Of a DNA stretch of 64,000 bases, positions 1 through 8,260 are shown in pieces (positions within the stretch are counted from its first letter, which is position 1; every line of letters starts with the position of its first letter). The translations under genes and the position numbers were made by a program. This DNA is from Candidatus Enterococcus huntleyi (GTDB lineage: Bacteria; Bacillota; Bacilli; Lactobacillales; Enterococcaceae): NCBI RefSeq assembly GCF_009933175.1, contig NZ_MAEJ01000032.1, positions 62,001 through 126,000 on the forward strand. Reading direction: 5' to 3'. The notes beneath the pieces are model-generated. The model was given only the letters and a program-made list of their open reading frames with translations, was not told where the DNA came from and made no database searches.

Positions 1-176
1 GTCAATTTGGCGAAGGGAAAACAACTTGTCAAAAATGTCCAGTTCATTGTTACCAAGAAATTTATCGTGCCCAAATGAAATTGATTATGCGCTATTCAGG
101 ACCAAGAATGTTACTCGTTCATCCGATATTAACGCTGAGACATGGATTTCGAGGGCTAACAAGAAAATTATCTTAG
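1..176 (+). CDS. YgbA-like (nitrous oxide-stimulated promoter family) protein, C-terminal part
   Basis: The frame beginning at base 3 is open to a TAG at 174-176 and its 5' part lies outside the window. The 57 visible residues contain a C-x2-C-x3-HCY cluster (CQKCPVHCY) followed by a basic tail (YSGPRMLLVHPILTLRHG). This cysteine-histidine pattern is typical of the YgbA_NO family, called nitrous oxide-stimulated promoter proteins. Their biochemical role is poorly known, and the cysteines could bind metal. A strong terminator follows at 269-322. Assignment rests on pattern recognition only. Confidence 0.6.
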   Translation, partial: QFGEGKTTCQKCPVHCYQEIYRAQMKLIMRYSGPRMLLVHPILTLRHGFRGLTRKLS

Positions 177-268
177 TATAGTAATGGCAGACAAGTTAGA
201 TAACACAGCTTAAGCAGATAAACCTAGCAAATAGAATAGATAGAAATAATAGAATGACTAGAACCAAT

Positions 269-322
269 AAAAAAGCACGTTCAACGAATGATCATCCATC
301 CGTTGAACGTGCTTTTTTATTT
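269..322 (+). terminator. Rho-independent terminator after the YgbA-like gene
   Basis: Perfect stem of about 16 bp (AGCACGTTCAACG paired with CGTTGAACGTGCT, extended by A/T pairs), a loop around 288-299, then a T-rich tail. The A-run on the left side would also allow function in the other direction. Confidence 0.85.
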
Positions 323-368
323 TTAATGAACGGTGTTTCCCTTGATATGCTTGACTAAATTCAAAAAA

Positions 369-384
369 TGTTACACGTGAAACA
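369..384. other. parS-like ParB/Spo0J binding site
   Basis: TGTTACACGTGAAACA matches the published Bacillus parS consensus TGTTNCACGTGAAACA at every defined position. It is in the non-coding stretch 326-645. ParB loads at such sites and recruits SMC to organise the origin region. The neighbouring gltX-to-veg cluster is origin-proximal in Firmicutes, which fits. The rest of 326-645 is AT-rich with no convincing gene. Confidence 0.75.
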
Positions 385-645
385 TTTTCCGAAAATCAGT
401 TGGTTCTTTTTCAAGTCCTTCATATTTTCTGGATTTATTTATTTTGTATGTAAAATTTTAGGGCTCATTGTGAGTTTTAGCTTTATTTTTGCAGTCTATT
501 TTTCGTAACTAATCGATAGGGTTTAGCGAAAAAAATCCTTTTCAGAAAAAAACCTTACTATTTCTAAAAATAAAATTTTGTTTTTACAGTTAACTTACGT
601 TACTACTAATGAAGGCAAAAATAAATTTAGGGTTGGAGGAAAATC

Positions 646-807
646 ATGAGTATCACTGGAGATTTAAAGAAAAAGAGTTCGTCATGGAAATATATCAAAT
701 GGGAAGACGTATATGTGGCTAAATATAAGAAGAATTTTCTGTTGATGCATTTAGACTACGTGTCCACGAATAAAAGCAAAAATAAAACTAGTAAGGGAGG
801 AAAATGA
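646..807 (+). CDS. Small hypothetical protein, 53 aa
   Basis: ATG at 646 is preceded by GGAGG (about 635-639). The product is a 53-residue basic, lysine-rich protein with an aromatic centre (WKYIKWEDVYVAKY). No family is recognised. Its stop (805-807) lies 1 nt before the ATG of the next gene, and the ribosome site of that gene lies inside its last codons, so the two are probably translationally coupled. No signal peptide or membrane segment is visible. Being a real gene is supported by the ribosome site and the spacing only. Confidence 0.5.
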   Translation: MSITGDLKKKSSSWKYIKWEDVYVAKYKKNFLLMHLDYVSTNKSKNKTSKGGK

Positions 808-808
808 T

Positions 809-1231
809 ATGAGTCAGTCAAGGCTTACAGTGAGAGAACTTTTTCAGGAGGATTTTGATAAGCTAGAAAAGCAAATTCAACACCAATACTTGAAGGATGG
901 TTTGGCAGATGTAGCGTTGCAACAACATCGATGTCTGCAAATTAGAAGTCGTTTTACTGGAATATTACGGATGGAGTTGTACGGGGAAGAACTGATTAGA
1001 GGGATTTATTTGCATGGTTATCGGGCAGATGAGCAGTATTGGCCGGTGAGATTGTATCCCTATTTTAGGAAGTATTTTTCAAATAGGGAGGATAAGCAGA
1101 TTACTGAAAATTTCAGATATTCTTTTAATTACCAATTAAAGGTTACTGGTGAGCTGGCGGTGGATATGGAATCATTGATTGTGAGTGAGGAAATTCGGGA
1201 TGAATCGATTGTATTATTAATGAAATTATGA
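809..1231 (+). CDS. Hypothetical protein, 140 aa
   Basis: No family is recognised. GGGAGG at 795-800 gives a clear ribosome site for ATG 809. The protein is soluble, with a charged helical N-terminus (residues 1-45), then a central part rich in Tyr, Arg and Leu (GIYLHGYRADEQYW) and a probable beta-rich C-terminus. It follows the 53-aa gene by one nucleotide, so they form a two-gene unit. A sense-strand-independent hairpin at 1343-1391 ends the unit. Function is unknown. Confidence 0.6.
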   Translation: MSQSRLTVRELFQEDFDKLEKQIQHQYLKDGLADVALQQHRCLQIRSRFTGILRMELYGEELIRGIYLHGYRADEQYWPVRLYPYFRKYFSNREDKQITENFRYSFNYQLKVTGELAVDMESLIVSEEIRDESIVLLMKL

Positions 1232-1342
1232 TGAATGAAGGAGAGCGGGGGAGTCATGGAGAGGATAATATAACAAGGTAAAGGCACGCGATGAGAGAGA
1301 ATCTTGAAAGTGAAGAGTTACATGCGTTGCTGACTAATAAAA

Positions 1343-1391
1343 TAAGGACAGCCAACAACAGAGTGTTTTTCTCCGTCGTTGGCTGTCCTTT
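1343..1391 (-). terminator. Terminator shared by converging genes
   Basis: Stem AAGGACAGCCAAC pairs with GTTGGCTGTCCTT around a loop of about 22 nt. On the minus strand it is followed by TTATTTTATT, so it best fits the end of the acyltransferase gene at 1416. It may also stop plus-strand transcripts. Confidence 0.7.
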
Positions 1392-1415
1392 GTAGATTTC
1401 TTTCGTTTGGCTGAC

Positions 1416-2459
1416 TTATTTTTCTTTCTTGGGTGGCATAATTGTGATGATGATTTTTGCTAAGAGTTTGCGCACGACGGTTACGACCTTATGTTTTGAG
1501 AGGACGTGGGTGGCTAACAGAGAGGCGAAGAGTAAGATGCCAAAATGTAACCAAGGGTTTTGAATCCATTGAGCCAAGTAGAGAACTGGACCGATGAAAT
1601 AAATGTGCAGTAGATAGACGGACAAGGTATTGGCGCCCCAAGGTGTATAAAAGTGCTTCTTACTTTTCACGAGGGCAAGGAATACAAACACAAAGCCGAA
1701 GCCGATCAAATACTCGATGATATCTAGTAAAATATTTTGATAGAGCGGTAATTTGAAAAAGCTGAAGGGACGATCGCCCCATAATATTTCTGCGGGAAAG
1801 TCTAAGAGATTCCAAGTGATGGCTAGGAGGATTCCAGCTGAAATGATGCCGATACTAGCCAACTTTCGCCAAGGATATTGTCGAATTTTTTCAACGGAAG
1901 CTTCGTTAAAAAAGTAACCGGCTAAAAAGTAAGGCGAGAAGCTGAGTGTGCGTGCGAGCGCCATAAATGTGCCGAATTCAGTGACAAATCCTGCTAGAAT
2001 ACCGGCGAGTAGACTGAGCATAAAAACGTGGCGGACGCGGATCAGATCGGGCAGCAGTAAGCGCCAAATGAACATCGTGTAAAAATACCAGAGGGTCCAG
2101 CCGGGATTTAAAATCGTAAAGGAATCAATGTTTCCTGATAGAACTAGACCGATACTGAGGATCGAATTTAGCAAAAGAAAGGGAATTAAGAAATTAGTAA
2201 CGGCTGTTTTGCGGCCTTTATTTAAATTTTTCGAGAAGTAGCCTGAAATAAAGACAAAGACGGGCATGTGAAAAAGATAAATGAAGGTATAAAGTGTTTC
2301 TATAAAGGGATTATCTAGTCGAAAGTATTCTAGCGCATGGCCGAAAACGACTAAAAAAATCAGAATTCCTTTGATATTGTCAAATAAAATACTGCGATTT
2401 GCTTGATGAGAGATGATGGTCTCCCCCTTTTTATAGTAGGTAGTGGAAGTGTAACACAT
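1416..2459 (-). CDS. Membrane acyltransferase 3 family protein
   Basis: About 347 residues with roughly ten hydrophobic segments. Near the N-terminus it carries the acyltransferase-3 signature FDNIKGILIFLVVFGHALE, including the catalytic-type histidine of the (V/F)xGH motif. Such integral membrane enzymes O-acetylate cell-wall or capsule sugars, and the fucose 4-O-acetylase group (COG3594) is closest in style. The substrate cannot be read from sequence. The start is uncertain: ATG at 2459 has no clear ribosome site. A strong GGGGGAG lies about 40 nt inside the ORF, but only ATC codons follow it at usable distance. Monocistronic on the minus strand. Confidence 0.75.
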   Translation of the reverse strand: MCYTSTTYYKKGETIISHQANRSILFDNIKGILIFLVVFGHALEYFRLDNPFIETLYTFIYLFHMPVFVFISGYFSKNLNKGRKTAVTNFLIPFLLLNSILSIGLVLSGNIDSFTILNPGWTLWYFYTMFIWRLLLPDLIRVRHVFMLSLLAGILAGFVTEFGTFMALARTLSFSPYFLAGYFFNEASVEKIRQYPWRKLASIGIISAGILLAITWNLLDFPAEILWGDRPFSFFKLPLYQNILLDIIEYLIGFGFVFVFLALVKSKKHFYTPWGANTLSVYLLHIYFIGPVLYLAQWIQNPWLHFGILLFASLLATHVLSKHKVVTVVRKLLAKIIITIMPPKKEK

Positions 2460-2556
2460 TTTTATAGGGCATGGATAGGTTTACGTGATATAGTTAGGTA
2501 AGGTTATTAAATCAGGTTCGTGGAATACTCTATCGTACATAAAAAAGGAGGCGCCT

Positions 2557-3432
2557 ATGCGCTATTCAGCTAATTTTGTCAAACAGGTCTTTAAAATTGT
2601 GAATATGAAAAAATTGGTGGGTAAAGCGATGGTTTCGCCCCCAAAACGTCGAAATATAACTAAAAAACAGCTAGAAAGAACGGATCTAAATATCGTCTAT
2701 CAAAAATTGGGGACACATGAGCTACTAACATTGTTGCCTGATCAGCCGACGCAAAAACACGTTCTTTATTTGCATGGGGGTGGCTACTCTTTGGAGGCTT
2801 CACCATTCCACAAAGACATTCAAGAACGATTTGCTAAGAAATTCAATCTGAAGGTGAGTTATTTTGACTATCCATTGGCGCCTGAAAATACGGCAAAGCA
2901 AACAATAGAGACAACGGAAGAGGCTTTTGAGCGATTACAAGAGTTGTATCCAGATGATTTATTTTATTTGTTTGGGGATTCCGCAGGTGGAGGATTGGCA
3001 ACTGCGCTAGCGCAACGGTTGCGAGATAAAGAAGTCAAACGTAGACCACGACGAATCGCGTTAGTGTCTCCTTGGCTGGATATTTCTTTGAGTGACCCTC
3101 GTTCAGACGAATTACAAGAAGCGGATGTTCTGTTGGAGAAAGAATTATTGGCGAAGGCTGGTAAAAACTATGCTGGGGAATGGGCATTAGATGATCCGAG
3201 AGTGTCTCCCTTGTATGGAAACTTCGATTTTCTTGGCTATTTATTAGTGATTGCAGGGACAGCTGAAATTTTGTATCCAGACGTTCTTCGTTTGCAACAA
3301 AAAATCCAACAATCGACGGGGACCAATCTTCAAGCGACGATTGTACCAGATATGATGCACGATTTTGTGGTCTATCCTTTGAGAGAATCGGTGCAGTATG
3401 TCGATCAGATAGGGCAGTTTTTTGGAGCTTGA
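2557..3432 (+). CDS. Alpha/beta hydrolase, HSL-type acetylesterase
   Basis: A 291-aa soluble esterase of the hormone-sensitive-lipase group. It shows the oxyanion motif HGGGYS (about residues 73-78), the nucleophile elbow GDSAGGG with catalytic Ser (about 144), and a C-terminal Asp/His region (ILYPDV and MMHDFVVYPL). These proteins hydrolyse short acyl esters. The true substrate is unknown. AAAGGAGG at about 2545-2552 supports ATG 2557. The gene is transcribed alone and ends at the terminator 3579-3628. The family call is secure and the physiological role is not. Confidence 0.85.
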   Translation: MRYSANFVKQVFKIVNMKKLVGKAMVSPPKRRNITKKQLERTDLNIVYQKLGTHELLTLLPDQPTQKHVLYLHGGGYSLEASPFHKDIQERFAKKFNLKVSYFDYPLAPENTAKQTIETTEEAFERLQELYPDDLFYLFGDSAGGGLATALAQRLRDKEVKRRPRRIALVSPWLDISLSDPRSDELQEADVLLEKELLAKAGKNYAGEWALDDPRVSPLYGNFDFLGYLLVIAGTAEILYPDVLRLQQKIQQSTGTNLQATIVPDMMHDFVVYPLRESVQYVDQIGQFFGA

Positions 3433-3578
3433 GTTGAGAGATAGATAAGTGTGGGGAACGAGTGTAGTTTAGATAACTAAGAGGAAAGTTGACCGAATAA
3501 TGGAAAGAAAATAATCTAACCTATGGGATTATTTTTGGAAAGAATAGTTTATTTCAAGATTTTCAGTTTTATTAAGTT

Positions 3579-3628
3579 GAAGACAATATCTTTGTACGTT
3601 ATTTACGTGCCTAGATATTGTCTTTTTC
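3579..3628 (+). terminator. Rho-independent terminator of the esterase gene
   Basis: AAGACAATATCT pairs with AGATATTGTCTT, and the stem is followed by TTTTC. The loop contains a second short ACGT/ACGT repeat. Confidence 0.7.
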
Positions 3629-3642
3629 TACTTAAAAGAGAA

Positions 3643-3685
3643 AAAAAGCACCTACCCAAATTAAACTTAGCTAGGTGCATTTTTA
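3643..3685 (-). terminator. Bidirectional terminator at the end of the ArsR-type gene
   Basis: GCACCTAC pairs imperfectly with CTAGGTGC. A T-run follows on the plus side and a TTTTTTT run on the minus side, so it can serve the minus-strand regulator ending at 3686. Confidence 0.65.
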
Positions 3686-4591
3686 TTAAGAAACATAGGT
3701 ATACACTTTAATATGTTGAGGATAATTTCCCCAAAATTCGCCGAAAAGTGTTAATCCACCAACATTTTTTGAGATTTCTTCTGAAGCGATCCGTAGTGTA
3801 AAGAAATCCGAGTTCTCCAACCCTAGCTCATGAATATTTAGATTTGAAGTGGGAATCCCTCCAATACTAGAGTCAAATCGATCTACTCGAATATGTTTTC
3901 TTTCTCCGTATTGACTACAGGTATCCGGCCACCAACTAGGAGTCAAACGTCCTCTGACATCTGAGTAATTACCGGAAACAGTATCTACACCAATCTTGTG
4001 TTGATTAATGTAATACGTAATATCACTAGGCCAAGTGTTATTCGAAATAGGAAACTCTGAAGAGATTTCAAAACTAATTTCAAGAAGCTCGAGATGATCT
4101 TTAGGTTGGATTTGATTTGGAACCTTATATTCAAGATACCCTTTGCTTAACCAAACTAACTCAGCATCCACTCGGTTTGTATCGAGAAATGAGCGTGGTT
4201 GATCCCCCATCCCTATGAAACTATCTTTACTAGTTAGGCCACAAGTCGGCTCGACGCTGAAATCAGTAAAGTGGCCAATTTTTACCTCAGTCTCATATTT
4301 CCGATAATTGGGAAAAATCTTTTCTGGGAAATCGATTCCGATATTATCTACCCCTAGAGATGCCAGTTTTTGTAGCCCAGACTTGCCTGGAGATCGCCGA
4401 GTTTTTACAATGCCACATTCTTCTAGTTGTTTTATGTGCCTAGTGACCATAGCATTACTTATCCGCAATCGCGCTGCTAATTCACCAATATTCATTTCGT
4501 GGTTACCAAGAAGCTGAATAATCGAAAGTCGAGTCTCGTTTGCTAGCGCTTGAAAAATTGGTAGTGAGTCTCTAGTCGTGTCTATCCTCAT
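3686..4591 (-). CDS. ArsR-type winged-helix regulator with long C-terminal domain
   Basis: Residues 10-75 form an ArsR winged helix (IFQALANETRLSIIQLL, then IGELAARLRISNAMVTRHIKQLEECGIV). The remaining 220 residues are not the usual short ArsR tail and lack a metal-binding CxC motif. They look like a beta-rich ligand domain with many Trp and Asp residues (SWWPDT, EFWGNYPQH). The gene is divergent from the sugar ABC/GH2 operon, and operator-like repeats fill the 224-bp gap. It is therefore inferred to be the local, sugar-responsive repressor of that operon. AAGGAGG just upstream of ATG 4591 sets the start. Confidence 0.8.
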   Translation of the reverse strand: MRIDTTRDSLPIFQALANETRLSIIQLLGNHEMNIGELAARLRISNAMVTRHIKQLEECGIVKTRRSPGKSGLQKLASLGVDNIGIDFPEKIFPNYRKYETEVKIGHFTDFSVEPTCGLTSKDSFIGMGDQPRSFLDTNRVDAELVWLSKGYLEYKVPNQIQPKDHLELLEISFEISSEFPISNNTWPSDITYYINQHKIGVDTVSGNYSDVRGRLTPSWWPDTCSQYGERKHIRVDRFDSSIGGIPTSNLNIHELGLENSDFFTLRIASEEISKNVGGLTLFGEFWGNYPQHIKVYTYVS

Positions 4592-4625
4592 ATGGATTAC
4601 CTCCTTTTGTTTACTAAATAGTAAA

Positions 4626-4640
4626 ATGTAATCGAAAATT
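4626..4640 (+). promoter_or_regulatory. Possible CcpA cre site
   Basis: ATGTAATCGAAAATT fits the cre consensus WTGNAANCGNWNNCW with one mismatch. A poorer match with two mismatches overlaps the -35 element at 4703-4717. Catabolite repression of a sugar operon would be expected, but this is consensus matching only. Confidence 0.35.
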
Positions 4641-4702
4641 TGATTTATATTTCTCTTTTGGTTTACTTAACCGTCAACCGTATTAAGATTTACAATATAA
4701 CA

Positions 4703-4731
4703 TTGACTACGCTTACAATCGCTGATATTAT
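4703..4731 (+). promoter_or_regulatory. SigA promoter of the sugar ABC/GH2 operon
   Basis: TTGACT at 4703-4708, a 17-bp spacer, and TATTAT at 4726-4731. Predicted start of transcription is about 4738, directly at an operator-like repeat. Confidence 0.75.
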
Positions 4732-4815
4732 TTCTTTATTGATTAAACAGTTAAATTCACAATCATTTTAGCACTTGATTAACCATTTAGTCAATAAAAT
4801 TTTAGGTTAGGGGAA

Positions 4816-6063
4816 ATGTTTATGTTAATGAAAAGAATTGTAAAACGGTCACTGGGTATGGGTATAGGTTTATTAGCAGTTGGTTTCTTATTAGCTGGAT
4901 GCGGTTCTGCAAAAAAAGAAGTGACTCTATGGAACCCTTTTACAGGTAAAGATGGCGAGTATTTCCAAAAGATTGTCGATTCATACAACGAAACAGATCC
5001 AGAATATACAATTAAAAATGTAACTGTTCCTGAAATGTATACAAAAATTAACACAGTTATGAATTCAAAAAAAGATAAAGATGTACCAGATTTAACAGTA
5101 ATGCACGTAGAGCGGGTAGAACTATTCCAGTCTCAAGGTGTAATTGATCCAATGACAGATGTCATTAAAGGACAAAAGAATTTAAATGAAGATAATTATA
5201 TTGCACAAGCATGGGATTCTGGTGAAGTAGATGGGACTCGTTATACGATACCTTTAGATGTACATTCATCTCCTGTTTTCTATAATAAGGATCTTCTAGA
5301 AAAATATGGACCTAATGTGTTAGATGATGAAGTAATCACAGTACAAGAAATTGAAGAAGTTACGGAAAAAGCAAAAAAGGATAACATCATCACCTATCCA
5401 GTAAATCTGGAATCGTGGACATCGTTATCATTTACTACAGAGTTAGGTGGATCTATTGAAAAAGATGGTATGCCTAATTTAAATACTCCTGAGATGAAAA
5501 AAGCCATTGAAACATGGAAACATTTTGTAGATATTGGCGCTTGTCAAGAAGATGGTGATGACCCTGTTCAACTGTTCCAATCAGGACAAGCAGTTTTCTT
5601 CCAAGATGGAACGTGGGGTATTGCTGGTCATAAAGAAATCAAAGACTTAAATTGGGGAATTACTAATACTCCTGCATTTTCACCTGATAAAATTTCAAAC
5701 TGGACTTCATCACATCAATTTGGATTGTTGAAAAAAGAACGTTCACCTGAAGTGATTGAAGCAATTGGTGCATTCCTTGAACATGTTAGAAAAAATTCTG
5801 AAATCTGGGCAGAATCAGGCCAAAACCCAGCTAGTCGAGTTATTTTTGAAGATGAAGGATATAGTAAATACCCTCAATCTTATTTAGTTAGTAATGAAAA
5901 AGAACTAGATTCACTTAAGATTTATAATTTTAAAAATAATGGAATCACACTTGACGCTCTTGGAACCTATGTTAGAGATATGATTTATGGTCGAATTGAA
6001 ATTGATAAAGGACTTGAAGATGCTCAGAAACAAGCTGAGGATAAGTTAAAAGAGGGTATCTAA
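4816..6063 (+). CDS. Sugar ABC transporter substrate-binding lipoprotein
   Basis: A 415-aa family-1 extracellular solute-binding protein. The N-terminus is a lipoprotein signal: positive residues, hydrophobic stretch, then lipobox LLAGC with the lipidated Cys near residue 29. The mature part starts like other sugar binders (VTLWNPFTGKDGEYFQKIVDSYN) and has a typical ligand-domain pattern (QSGQAVFFQDGTWG). It captures an unknown carbohydrate outside the membrane and hands it to the two permeases that follow. The first ATG is only 2 nt from GGGG at 4810-4813. The third codon ATG at 4822 has better spacing and may be the true start. Confidence 0.88.
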   Translation: MFMLMKRIVKRSLGMGIGLLAVGFLLAGCGSAKKEVTLWNPFTGKDGEYFQKIVDSYNETDPEYTIKNVTVPEMYTKINTVMNSKKDKDVPDLTVMHVERVELFQSQGVIDPMTDVIKGQKNLNEDNYIAQAWDSGEVDGTRYTIPLDVHSSPVFYNKDLLEKYGPNVLDDEVITVQEIEEVTEKAKKDNIITYPVNLESWTSLSFTTELGGSIEKDGMPNLNTPEMKKAIETWKHFVDIGACQEDGDDPVQLFQSGQAVFFQDGTWGIAGHKEIKDLNWGITNTPAFSPDKISNWTSSHQFGLLKKERSPEVIEAIGAFLEHVRKNSEIWAESGQNPASRVIFEDEGYSKYPQSYLVSNEKELDSLKIYNFKNNGITLDALGTYVRDMIYGRIEIDKGLEDAQKQAEDKLKEGI

Positions 6064-6064
6064 T

Positions 6065-7000
6065 ATGATGAATAGTGTAGTAAAGGAAAAAGGTAAGGAA
6101 AAAAAATCCAGAACAGGTAGAACGAATAATTCTAGACTTAGACCATGGATTTATGTCGGACCACATTTATTACTGTTTTTGATATTTGGTATGATCCCGT
6201 TAGTATACGGGATCTATATCTCCTTGACACAATGGGATATGGTTGGAACTGCCAACTTTGTAGGTTTACAAAATTATAAAGAAATTTTATTTAATACTTC
6301 TTCTACATTTCACACGCAATTCTTTAGTGGTTTAAAAAATACGCTGATCTATGTTGTGATCAGCGTACCTTGTTTCATTGTATTTCCTTTGTTAATTGCA
6401 TTGGCTTTAAATGCAAAACCAAAAGGAGTTACTTTATTTCAGTCAATATTTTATGTTCCTGGTTTGTTCTCTATTTCAGCAGTTTCGATTATTTGGATGC
6501 TCGTATTTAACAAACGATTAGGACCAATTAGTAATGTTTTTGGTTCAAATGCCAATTGGTTTACAGAGCAGCCATATGCATGGATTGTTATTTTAGTAGT
6601 TTCTATTTGGTGGGGAGTCGGTGGAAACATGGTCATTTACCGAGCGGCACTCAATGGAATTTCCAGAGATTTATATGAAGCGGCAGATATTGATGGTGCA
6701 GGATCGTTCCGAAAATTTTTTAGTATTACCTTACCATCAATTAAATTCCAGTTGCTTTATACCTTTGTAATGACAACAATAGGTAGCTTTAATATATACG
6801 GACAGCCGGTGATGTTGACGAATGGTGGGCCTACCCAGTCTACTACGGTATTAATGATGTATATACGAAATCTTGCCTTCGGAAGTGGTCAATCAGTAGC
6901 GGGTATGGCATCCGCAATGGCTGTACTATTAGGAATTGTTATGGTTATAATTTCGGCATTTCAATTTGTTTTACTTAATAGAGATTCAACGAAAGGATAG
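6065..7000 (+). CDS. Sugar ABC transporter permease, MalF/UgpA type
   Basis: A 311-aa integral membrane protein with six predicted transmembrane segments after a charged cytoplasmic N-terminus. The ATPase-contact EAA loop is visible as EAADIDGAGSFRKFFSITLP (about residues 205-224). It pairs with the next gene to form the translocation channel. It starts 1 nt after the stop of the binding protein. No ATPase gene is present in the operon, so a shared MsmK/MalK-type ATPase encoded elsewhere is expected, as is usual for such loci in lactic acid bacteria and enterococci. Confidence 0.9.
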   Translation: MMNSVVKEKGKEKKSRTGRTNNSRLRPWIYVGPHLLLFLIFGMIPLVYGIYISLTQWDMVGTANFVGLQNYKEILFNTSSTFHTQFFSGLKNTLIYVVISVPCFIVFPLLIALALNAKPKGVTLFQSIFYVPGLFSISAVSIIWMLVFNKRLGPISNVFGSNANWFTEQPYAWIVILVVSIWWGVGGNMVIYRAALNGISRDLYEAADIDGAGSFRKFFSITLPSIKFQLLYTFVMTTIGSFNIYGQPVMLTNGGPTQSTTVLMMYIRNLAFGSGQSVAGMASAMAVLLGIVMVIISAFQFVLLNRDSTKG

Positions 7001-7011
7001 GGGGAATAAGA

Positions 7012-7851
7012 ATGAAGTTAACAAAGTCGAAAACAGTAGCTTATATATTCCTGATTGCATTGACCGTAATATGGGTAGTTCCATTGATATTTGGTATTTT
7101 TACATCATTCAAGTCTGAAACAGAAATAAGCGCCGTTGGGTTTAAATTGTTACCCATCCATTGGACCTTGGGTAATTATGTTGAAGTTTTATCAAATACG
7201 ACAAATGCGCCAATGCTAAAATGGTACGTGAATTCAATTATTATCTCAGTTACGCATACAGTTTTAGTGTTAATTATTGTCTCCTTGGCCTCTTATGGCT
7301 ATACAAGAATTAAATTTAAAGGAAGAGATCTTTTATTTTGGGTATTGATGTCAGCATCAATGTTTCCTTCGGTAGTGAATATTATTCCTACGTATAAAAT
7401 CGTTGATAGTTTGGGCTGGGTAAATACTGTTTGGTCTTGTATTGTACCAGGGCTAGGCGGCGTCGCTAATATATTCCTTGTTCGCCAATTTATGCTAGGC
7501 ATACCGATGGAATATGATGAGTCAGCTAAGATGGATGGAGCAAGTGATTTTACAATCTATTCGAGAGTTATTTTGCCTTTGATAAAGCCAATCCTTACCG
7601 TTGTCGCATTATTTACTTTCACTGGTTCATGGAACGATTTTCTATGGCCATCCATTGTATTTAACGATATCGACAAGATGACTGTGACCGCTGGGTTACA
7701 ACTGCTTAAAGGCATCTATGGTGATTATATAAAAGTGGGAAGTTTAATGTCTTCAGCAGTATTGGCTTTAGTCCCAACCTTTTTATTATTTCTCTTTGCT
7801 CAAAAGTATTTTATGGAATCAATGTCTTTATCAACAGGTGTGAAAGGATAG
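7012..7851 (+). CDS. Sugar ABC transporter permease, MalG/UgpE type
   Basis: A 279-aa membrane protein with six predicted transmembrane segments and the EAA-like loop EYDESAKMDGASDFTIYSRV (about residues 164-183) that docks the ATPase. GGGGG before ATG 7012 is a clear ribosome site. It is the second half of the permease pair and lies 11 nt after the first. The family assignment is certain. The sugar is unknown, but the flanking GH2 enzymes suggest a beta-linked glycoside. Confidence 0.9.
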   Translation: MKLTKSKTVAYIFLIALTVIWVVPLIFGIFTSFKSETEISAVGFKLLPIHWTLGNYVEVLSNTTNAPMLKWYVNSIIISVTHTVLVLIIVSLASYGYTRIKFKGRDLLFWVLMSASMFPSVVNIIPTYKIVDSLGWVNTVWSCIVPGLGGVANIFLVRQFMLGIPMEYDESAKMDGASDFTIYSRVILPLIKPILTVVALFTFTGSWNDFLWPSIVFNDIDKMTVTAGLQLLKGIYGDYIKVGSLMSSAVLALVPTFLLFLFAQKYFMESMSLSTGVKG

Positions 7852-7858
7852 ATGTGTC

Positions 7859-8251
7859 ATGAATCGGAAGAATGAACGGATTTTGGTACGTATCGGAGCT
7901 ACTTGGAACATCATCAATGGTGTGATTACCTTGTTTTTTTATAGTCCTTGGATTCGTAACAGCGCTTTGATGGGTATGACAGAACAAAATAAAGGATCGA
8001 ATTTTTTATCTGAGAATCTTAACACGTTTGTTATGACTTATGGGCTACTATTTATTCTATTAGGTGTTTTGAATTTATACTTAAGTTGGAGAATTATCGA
8101 CAATGAAGTGAGCGTTAAAATACCTGCATGGTTCGTAGTTGTTGGCTTATTAAGTTATTTAGTGACAGATGCTATTAGCGCTATTGTATATATTATTGCA
8201 GGATTTCTGTGTTTAGCTAAAAATAAAGCAATAAAATTAAGCCATAGTTAG
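7859..8251 (+). CDS. Small membrane protein in the sugar operon
   Basis: 130 aa with about three or four hydrophobic segments (GVITLFFYSPWIRNS, FVMTYGLLFILLGVLNLYL, WFVVVGLLSYLVTDAISA, IVYIIAGFLCL). No family is recognised. It sits between the permease and GH2 genes with 7 and 9 nt gaps, so it belongs to the operon. It could modulate the transporter or be a membrane protein of unrelated function. Confidence 0.7.
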   Translation: MNRKNERILVRIGATWNIINGVITLFFYSPWIRNSALMGMTEQNKGSNFLSENLNTFVMTYGLLFILLGVLNLYLSWRIIDNEVSVKIPAWFVVVGLLSYLVTDAISAIVYIIAGFLCLAKNKAIKLSHS

Positions 8252-8260
8252 GAGTTTGGC

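Larger units (their letters stand above)
4610..4794. promoter_or_regulatory. Cluster of operator-like inverted repeats between regulator and sugar operon
   Basis: Four related AT-rich sites are visible: 4610-4625 (TTTACTAAATAGTAAA, perfect 7-bp arms), 4661-4678 (GTTTACTTAACCGTCAAC), 4739-4754 (TTGATTAAACAGTTAA) and 4775-4794 (TTGATTAACCATTTAGTCAA). They share the core TTAAMCRGTTAA. One flanks the regulator ribosome site, and two lie just downstream of the -10 element of the operon, where a bound repressor would block transcription. They are inferred binding sites of the divergent ArsR-type protein. Confidence 0.55.

Noticed and set aside
3523-3711. 62-aa plus-strand ORF
   Set aside because: It spans two terminator hairpins and the end of the ArsR-type gene and has no ribosome site.
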